From NCBI GenBank assembly GCA_028571685.1, contig CM053142.1, positions 128,022,796 through 128,086,795 on the forward strand: a stretch of 64,000 bases of DNA, written 5' to 3'. Of this stretch, positions 58,385 through 64,000 are shown in pieces. This stretch comes from Heterohyrax brucei. Taxonomy: Eukaryota; Chordata; Mammalia; Hyracoidea; Procaviidae. Numbering within the stretch: the stretch's first letter is position 1; every line of letters begins with the position of its first letter. The notes under the pieces were generated by a model that saw only the letters and a program-made list of their open reading frames with translations, had not been told where the DNA came from and did no database searches. The translations under genes and the position numbers were made by a program.

Positions 58385-58417
58385 CCACAACAGGTGGTTC
58401 AAAAGAAGCCTGCTCAG
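58385..58417 (+). CDS. candidate 33-bp coding microexon, gene not identified
   Basis: This is the only stretch in the window that looks like an exon. The acceptor is strong: a T-rich tract at 58366-58380 leads into cttag at 58380-58384. A plausible branch point, tgtaac, has its A at 58361, about 24 nt from the AG, and no AG lies between. The donor is CAG|GTAAGAG at 58415-58422, close to the ideal U1 match. The length of 33 nt is a multiple of three, so the exon could be included or skipped without shifting frame. In phase 0 it reads PQQVVQKKPAQ, a polar, lysine- and glutamine-rich piece typical of linker regions. The other phases (HNRWFKRSLL, TTGGSKEACS) are also open, so the phase is not settled. 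No repeat consensus known to me covers it. The flanking DNA would be intron: more than 50 kb upstream shows no other credible exon, so the gene has large introns. I cannot name the gene. The splice signals are seen; coding function is inferred. Confidence 0.6.
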
Positions 58418-59117
58418 GTAAGAGATGCTTATTATGAATTTTTATTTTCCTTCCCAATTGATATAAGAAGTAAACTTAAAATATTATGTGAAAGTTAAAG
58501 TTTTATTTAATGTGTTTCTAGTTTTGAAAATGTCAGCATTTCAGTATTCTTGAAAATGTGTTATATTCTTTGGGCAAAGTCAGAAAAAGATCATTCTGAG
58601 ATGTACCTTTAAAAAACCCTAAATGGTGAAAGTCTTAAGTATAAACAAACAAACAAAAAAAAAAGCAACTGCCATCAATTCAGGCTTAAGTATACAGGGT
58701 GACTACAAATTAATTTAAAAAGAAAAACCAGTTTTGTTACACTTTCTCGTATGTAAAAGACAATTACTTAATCTTATGACGTGTGATACTAATTACTAAA
58801 CGTCAGATTTTGTCTTCTTTACCTGACCAGCCCTGTTCCATTAACTTGATACAGCACTGTTAGCTGAAAAATAGTTCATGATTCATACCTGGAAACAGTT
58901 CTGTTCATTGAATCATTCCACAATATTTGTCAAGCCCCCAAAAAGCTGGGAAAGTAGGAAATTCAAGTATACCAGTGTTGCAGATTGGCAACTCTCAAGT
59001 TTGCTTAAATGGTTGAATCAGTTTGAAAGTCTTGGGCAACTGAAATTAAGAACCATCTGTACTTCTCTGTACCATGTTTCTGTTCCTTGTCCTAACTACA
59101 ATCTGCTACTCATTCCT
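58418..59117. other. flank of the microexon; nothing else recognised
   Basis: AT-rich and unique-looking. An A-rich patch at about 58653-58668 followed by gcaactgccatcaattcagg may be a stub of a minus AfroSINE tail. Confidence 0.4.
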
Positions 59118-59313
59118 AACCAGTCAATTTGAACTCTTAGTGTGTTTGTACAGGACAGGGTAGAACAGCCACATAGGATTTGGCAGCCTGTGACATCATC
59201 TTTAAAGAAGCAGACTGGTGTGTCTTCCTCCCATGGTGTGTCTAGTGGTTCAGAGTGACAACCCTGTAGTTATTAGCAGCTGAGTGTTTAATCACTCTTC
59301 CACCATTGCTCCA
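59118..59313 (-). mobile_element. AfroSINE, long form, diverged
   Basis: aaccagtcaatttgaactct ... acagggtagaacagccacat ... ggcagcctgtgacatcatct ... cttccaccattgctcc. Confidence 0.88.
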
Positions 59314-60189
59314 CAGTCTGTACATGACAACATACAAATCAACGCAGTGATAAAGTACATCTCAAAAACAAGAGAACTGAAGAGCAACTAAGTTGGGATT
59401 GTTACGTATGTGAGCTGTTACTATAGTTTAAGACTGACCTGCTCTTCTCCCATTCTGAGTTTACAAGGACACTTGGAATATCTAGGAATCATGCAGAACC
59501 TGATACGTTGCGTTCCATATAAGTATCATGAGTTAGCAAGATATTTTTGTAGAATTCTTTCATATTAAATCTTTTAATAATTTGAAATATCCTTGGTATC
59601 AGTTTCCCTGGAATTCTTTTAAAATGTACCCGACACGTTGTTCTCTTCAGACAACGCCGCCTTGCCTAGGGAAGACACTCCTCGCAGATTTTACATCACA
59701 TTAAAGATGCTGCTTGGGAGAGAGGTGAAGCTTTTATATACATGTTGAGACCCAGGGGGAAATGTATTAAAATAACTACATTTGTACTTTAAGTGGAATA
59801 AAGCCAGAGCTACCATTAAAAGAAAGCAAAATCATTCTCATTGCTGACACACTCCCAAAAGTCAGGGGCCGGAGAAAGGGACACTAACCATGAATATTCG
59901 GCATTTGTAAGCAACATTAAACAACAACAAAAAAAATCTAAACAGAAGCTTGCTATTTTAGTGAGAGTCCTGAGAGCTCTATCCTGTCACCCTTCGTCTC
60001 CAGGAGAGAGTAAACTTGTAATTCTGTGCAGTCGTGTCTAAAGGAATTGCAGTATTCTTGTATCGTCATAGGTTGTAAATGGTATGCTAATGTGATGCAG
60101 TCTGTTAACAGCGCTGATTTAGTTCATGCTCTTGGTGTTGTAGAGAAGTAGAACAAAAACATAGTCACTGCCTTTGAGAAGTATGTGAT
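59314..60189. other. no gene or repeat recognised
   Basis: Unique-looking DNA; the 66-aa ORF at 59841-60041 is not recognised. Confidence 0.4.
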
Positions 60190-60565
60190 CTTGTTCAGAG
60201 GTTTTCAGTCTCAGCTGTATGTTAGAATCACCTGCAGAAACACAGAGACACACACATGCCTGGACCTCACCTAGTGATGTGCTGGAGCCAGCCCTTGTGA
60301 GCCAGCTGTGAGCACACCTTCCCAATTGTGTGTCCCATGATGGCAAGTAACATGCAATGGCCTGTGTTTATACCATGGCAATCATCAAACACTACAAATC
60401 AGGGCCTTTTTTCCCTAGAGTGCAAGTTGTTAAACATTAACCTACACACCACTGACCTCCGCCTCTGGAGATTCTGATTATTTGGTGTGAAGCATAGACC
60501 CAAGCACCCCTATTTTCTTAGAAGCTCTCTGAGTGATTCAGATGTGCAGCCAGAGGTGAAGACAG
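60190..60565 (-). mobile_element. possible hAT/MER5-like DNA transposon fragments
   Basis: gaggttttcagtctcagctg, tgttagaatcacctgcagaa, gcctggacctcacc, then cctctggagattctgattat and gctctctgagtgattcagat follow the order of a MER5-type element. They are broken by about 150 bp of unrelated DNA. Strand is uncertain. Confidence 0.45.
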
Positions 60566-60639
60566 TCTATTACACACAGGAGACTTGCGAACTTTTGCTG
60601 AGCAAATGATTACTGAATATCAATATCCGTGGGGCACAT

Positions 60640-60860
60640 AATGGATATATGAATGAGTGCAATCTTTCCTGAAGGAGTTTTGAGTTTGTTGCTGTGGAAT
60701 GACCAAAGGGAAAATGGAGACATAAATTAAGGGAAAGGAAGGAAGACTTTCTAGATGAAGTGAGTGGCATAGACCAAAAGAGCAGTGAGTCCGAGGTAGA
60801 GGCTGCACGTAGCAGGAACGTGTATAAAACTGGGCAGTAATGCACCAGAAATGCTGACAA
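60640..60860 (+). mobile_element. possible ancient interspersed repeat
   Basis: tcctgaaggagttttgagtt ... ggaagactttctagatgaag ... gaggtagaggctgcacgtag resembles the same old repeat class as 20540-20800. Weak. Confidence 0.3.
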
Positions 60861-61329
60861 GGGGGATCCTAGATGCACATTTTTTTTTTTCCTAAGAGAA
60901 TCGAGGCTATCACAGAAGCAGCAAGTGAGATGGGATGATCTTCCTGGATGGGTCTGGCTGTCTCAGAGCCCCTGCTCGGGATATACCCTTTAAAGGAGCG
61001 GAGTTCAGACTCAAAATTAGCAACAAGAGCATGAGCTCGCTGAGTTTCCTAATCTGTATTGTCTGAGGACATAGTGATGAATTATATAAACGTGGGCTAC
61101 ATTGAAGTTCGTAGAGGATAATGTAAATTTTATCCTACATTCCTTCTTTTCCATCTGTTGCTTTCAAAAGACCCTCCCAGATGGGTTTTCCATGTGGCAG
61201 TCTGGACGAACTTAGCCTCATATCCTTTCTTCATCCACAGTACTGTGAGGGGTTACATTCAGATCTTGTTAGGAGGTGGTGAAGATTTTAGTACAATTAA
61301 GTATTTTGTATGTGAAGCAAAAGGCTCAG

Positions 61330-61500
61330 CAGTGGGGTTAGGAGATCCCAGTTTGGCATTCTGGCCTCACTGATGGGCCAGCTAATCTCTCTGTGGCTCT
61401 ATCCATCTTTGAAATAGAATAACAATATCTCTCCCTTTAGACCCAAGAACATTATGATTTGTAATTGTATAAATTCTAGGGACTATTACTGTGTTCTGAT
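61330..61500 (+). mobile_element. MIR SINE fragment
   Basis: gatcccagtttggcattctg ... aatctctctgtggctctatc ... gaaatagaataacaatatct follows the MIR core and 3' half. Confidence 0.6.
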
Positions 61501-63954
61501 ATATTTTGGGCTGCTACATTTTTCATTTCCAGATATGTATATTCTCCAAGATTCTAGAAGTCTAATTCCTGACTTTTTCAACCTCCAATATTTTGTAAGT
61601 TTTCAAAATGAAGACTAAGGAGGAAATGTTATAGTAATTGCTACACTTTATCATTGGGACTAAGGTAGGCAGAATCACTTTTCTTTTATGTATGTCACAT
61701 AGATAGAGAATTATAAGGACTATGGTCAAGATCTTAATGTTGCCACCTTCGAAATCCCCCTCAGAACTTCAGATATGCCGCTTCTTGAAATGAGATACAA
61801 AGAAACAAAGTGTATTCAGAGAAGACAAATTTAGAAACATGATAAATCTCAAAATCTAGATATGCATTTGTGTTTGTATGTATAAGTGTATGTAAGTGTA
61901 TGTATTTAGAGAGATAAGAATTGGAGGGAACTTCTGTCCACAGTGAGGGATTGTGTTTGGAAAATCCACCAGATATTGTAAGCTGCAGACCTCAAGTGTG
62001 TCCCATAATCTGAATGGGAAGGTTAATAGTCTCTTAAAAATCAAAAGGGGGGGAAAGCTATGATATCTACATTCACTTTTTTTAAAATTCCAGAACCAGT
62101 GAACACAAAGCTTACTGGGGAGCTCTACCCGATTTCATTCAAAGTGATAAAATAAGAAATACATAGAAAATTACCACTTTCCCACTTTTTCAGTAATTCG
62201 AAGCAGTAAATTTCTCTTAAGGTTAATAGGACAGCACAGCGGGTTTTTGTTTTTGTTTTAACTGAAATAAACACCATGAAAGCATCAGGTTATTGTTATT
62301 GATAGAGGAAGCTTTGTTCAGTTTTTATTGTGACAAGAATAAATCTCTCCGTCTGAGAAAGTTTTGCCGGTTTATCAGGTATCTTATTGTTGTTTGATTC
62401 CCCCCTCTTTTGAAGACTTTAAACTGAGATTAGAAGCGCCTCATTCTAGATAATTCAGACTTTTTTTTATCTCCTTGGTCCTACCCAAAGGGAAAACAGG
62501 TTTTTAAAACCCTAAGAGCTCTCTTTCCTTTCAACCTCCTCTCTTCATTGTTGTGCAGCCTGGCAAGCCAGACCTCCAGCAGTTAGGGCAGGTGTAAGCC
62601 TGCTCCTCTTCAGTTTCCCAGTGAGAGAACTGGAAAGTTTTCCATTTCTAAGAGACTGGAAACAATGCTTTCTGTTTTGAAATAGAGTTCTTACCTGCAA
62701 GTAACATTGTCTGTGGGTGGTGTGCACCCTCACAGAGGAATCTCAGTAAGCCTTGATTATCAGGGGATTTTTTTCCCCCTTTTTCTGATTTAAAAAAAAA
62801 AAAGTTTGACTGTTTTTACAGAGACTTCAAGGGCAGTTGTGAGGATGTTTATATTTCAGACAACCTAAACACTGTTTGGAGCAAAATGATTTCATTTTGG
62901 GACAAGCAAGTTGATGAATTACAGTCAGCATCTTGTTCTCAAAGAAGGCATTTTTACTAGGGGCTTTTAGTCTAGACATACAAAGGAGAAAGAGGGGAGA
63001 GCATTCTCATTCTTAACACTCATCTTTTACATGGTACCTTGGCCAATGCAATAAATAGTTCATAATAAATCAGACCTGCAAATAGTCATTCAGCTGCTCA
63101 CTCAGGGAGCATAGTGATTTATAATGCCCAAGTCATAAAGGATACTGATTTATTTGTTTTCCTACTTATGCTCTTTCAAGCTGGTAAAACATTTTGCGGG
63201 CCAGTAAATGTTGGTACCAACTGGCAAAACATCAAGAAGCATATCAAAGCTGACCCTGAGTGGTGCTGTCTTGTTGTATAGGAAATACTTTTTTGACTTA
63301 ACCCCTGACCTCTGACATTGCAAAGGCTAAGGAAAAAAGAGAAAGCCAAGTAGAAACTGATGTGTAACCCTTGCAGAGAAGTAATCCAAAGATAATCACA
63401 GCACAGGAATATAATAGAGGGGAAACCCTAAATAGAGTTTGGAGGAAGGGTAAAATTGGACAGTAGAAGAAGGGTATCATGATGGTTATTAAGTGTAAAG
63501 AGGTGCAGTAATTAACTTAGCTAACACAATAAAATAATGTGGACAAGATGAAGTCAGCTGTTTCTTAGCAAGGGATGCTTCGTAGAGACGGTCTCATCTA
63601 TAGCAAGTGAAATAACATCACTCAATTAAGGAAAACGTATAATCTTACAAGGCAAAAATTCAGTGTTTCTGCATGTAACCAATTTGCTCTAGGAGTTTTT
63701 AAAAGTATGATGATGCGTGGGGAAGTCCGTGAATTAGGCTCAATATGAAATGGCAGTGTCTGGCTGTTTTTTTCTCTCCATGCTGTAGAATGTTTTTTCT
63801 ATCCATATTGATGCAAACTGGCTAAAAACCAATTATTTATTCAATATGTAAACTTACTTCATACTAGCCAAACTTGCTGATGCAAATTAATACGGAGCAA
63901 ATAGATGCTGACTTTGAAACCTGCTCTTACTGTTAGAACAGAAATATGTTGCTT
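61501..63954. other. repeat-poor 2.4-kb stretch, nothing recognised
   Basis: No lineage-specific retroposon in about 2.4 kb, unusual for this window. Holds a TGTA-rich patch (61868-61900) and a T8 plus A12 patch near 62770-62802. No exon is supported. Confidence 0.5.
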
Positions 63955-64000
63955 TGTCTCAGATACTTCCTTTCTGTTTAGGCAATCTTTGAGGACCACT
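63955..64000 (+). other. possible acceptor and start of a next exon at the window edge
   Basis: A pyrimidine-rich stretch (cttcctttctgtttag) ends in AG at 63980-63981, leaving 19 visible bases of possible exon. These read AIFEDH if the preceding exon ends on a codon boundary, as phase 0 of the 33-bp microexon would. The tract is shorter than that of the microexon, another AG lies about 20 nt upstream, and the window ends before any donor can be seen. This is suggestive only. Confidence 0.25.

Noticed and set aside
1-64000. Prokaryotic systems, phage modules, CRISPR arrays, operons
   Set aside because: Composition, retroposons, splice signals and lack of dense coding show a mammalian chromosome; no spaced direct repeats of the CRISPR type were seen.
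1-64000. Strand bias of SINEs
   Set aside because: About 28 minus and 19 plus copies; too small an excess to mean anything in one window.

Overview
This is vertebrate, almost certainly mammalian, genomic DNA: AT-rich, with dead short ORFs only, dense retroposons and mariner relics. There are no operons, ribosome binding sites, CRISPR arrays or phage-like modules. The dominant repeat is a tRNA-headed SINE with about 47 recognisable copies plus fragments. Its body reads 'ggcagttctactctgtcc..' and 'atgagtcggaatcgac..', which I recognise as the AfroSINE type of Afrotheria. The L1 3' UTRs and the RTE tail that the SINEs share also match what I remember of elephant sequence. The best guess is an elephant or another paenungulate; this rests on recalled family sequences, not on a search.

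The window looks like the inside of one or two large introns. The only convincing coding piece is a 33-bp microexon on the + strand at 58385-58417, with a textbook acceptor, branch point and donor. A second acceptor-like site sits 19 bases from the right edge, at 63981. I could not name the gene.

Layout: 0-8 kb holds scattered SINEs and an old LINE-like piece. 8-18.3 kb holds SINEs, a fold-back mariner derivative (11.3-11.8 kb), and two 5'-truncated minus-strand L1 tails with target-site duplications (13.9-14.65 and 17.6-18.2 kb). 18.9-29.6 kb is very SINE-dense, with three cases of one SINE inserted in another and a second copy of the mariner derivative (21.2-21.8 kb). 31-41 kb holds SINEs, an old L1M tail, RTE tails and a second SINE family. 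41-53 kb alternates repeat-poor stretches with SINEs and one RTE piece.

53.1-58.05 kb is a layered stack. An ancient L1M was hit by SINEs at one target motif, one of those SINEs was hit by a 3.2-kb young L1, and the right part of the L1M was hit by an RTE element. The young L1 keeps its ORF2 in one frame with two stops. 58.1-64 kb holds the microexon and a mostly repeat-poor flank.

No gene network can be described, because the window holds at most one or two short exons. What it shows is a history of transposition: insertion order, target duplications, truncation points, and the shared tail between SINEs and the RTE LINE likely to mobilise them. No previously undescribed functional system is evident; the fold-back mariner pair and the unidentified microexon are the most interesting items.
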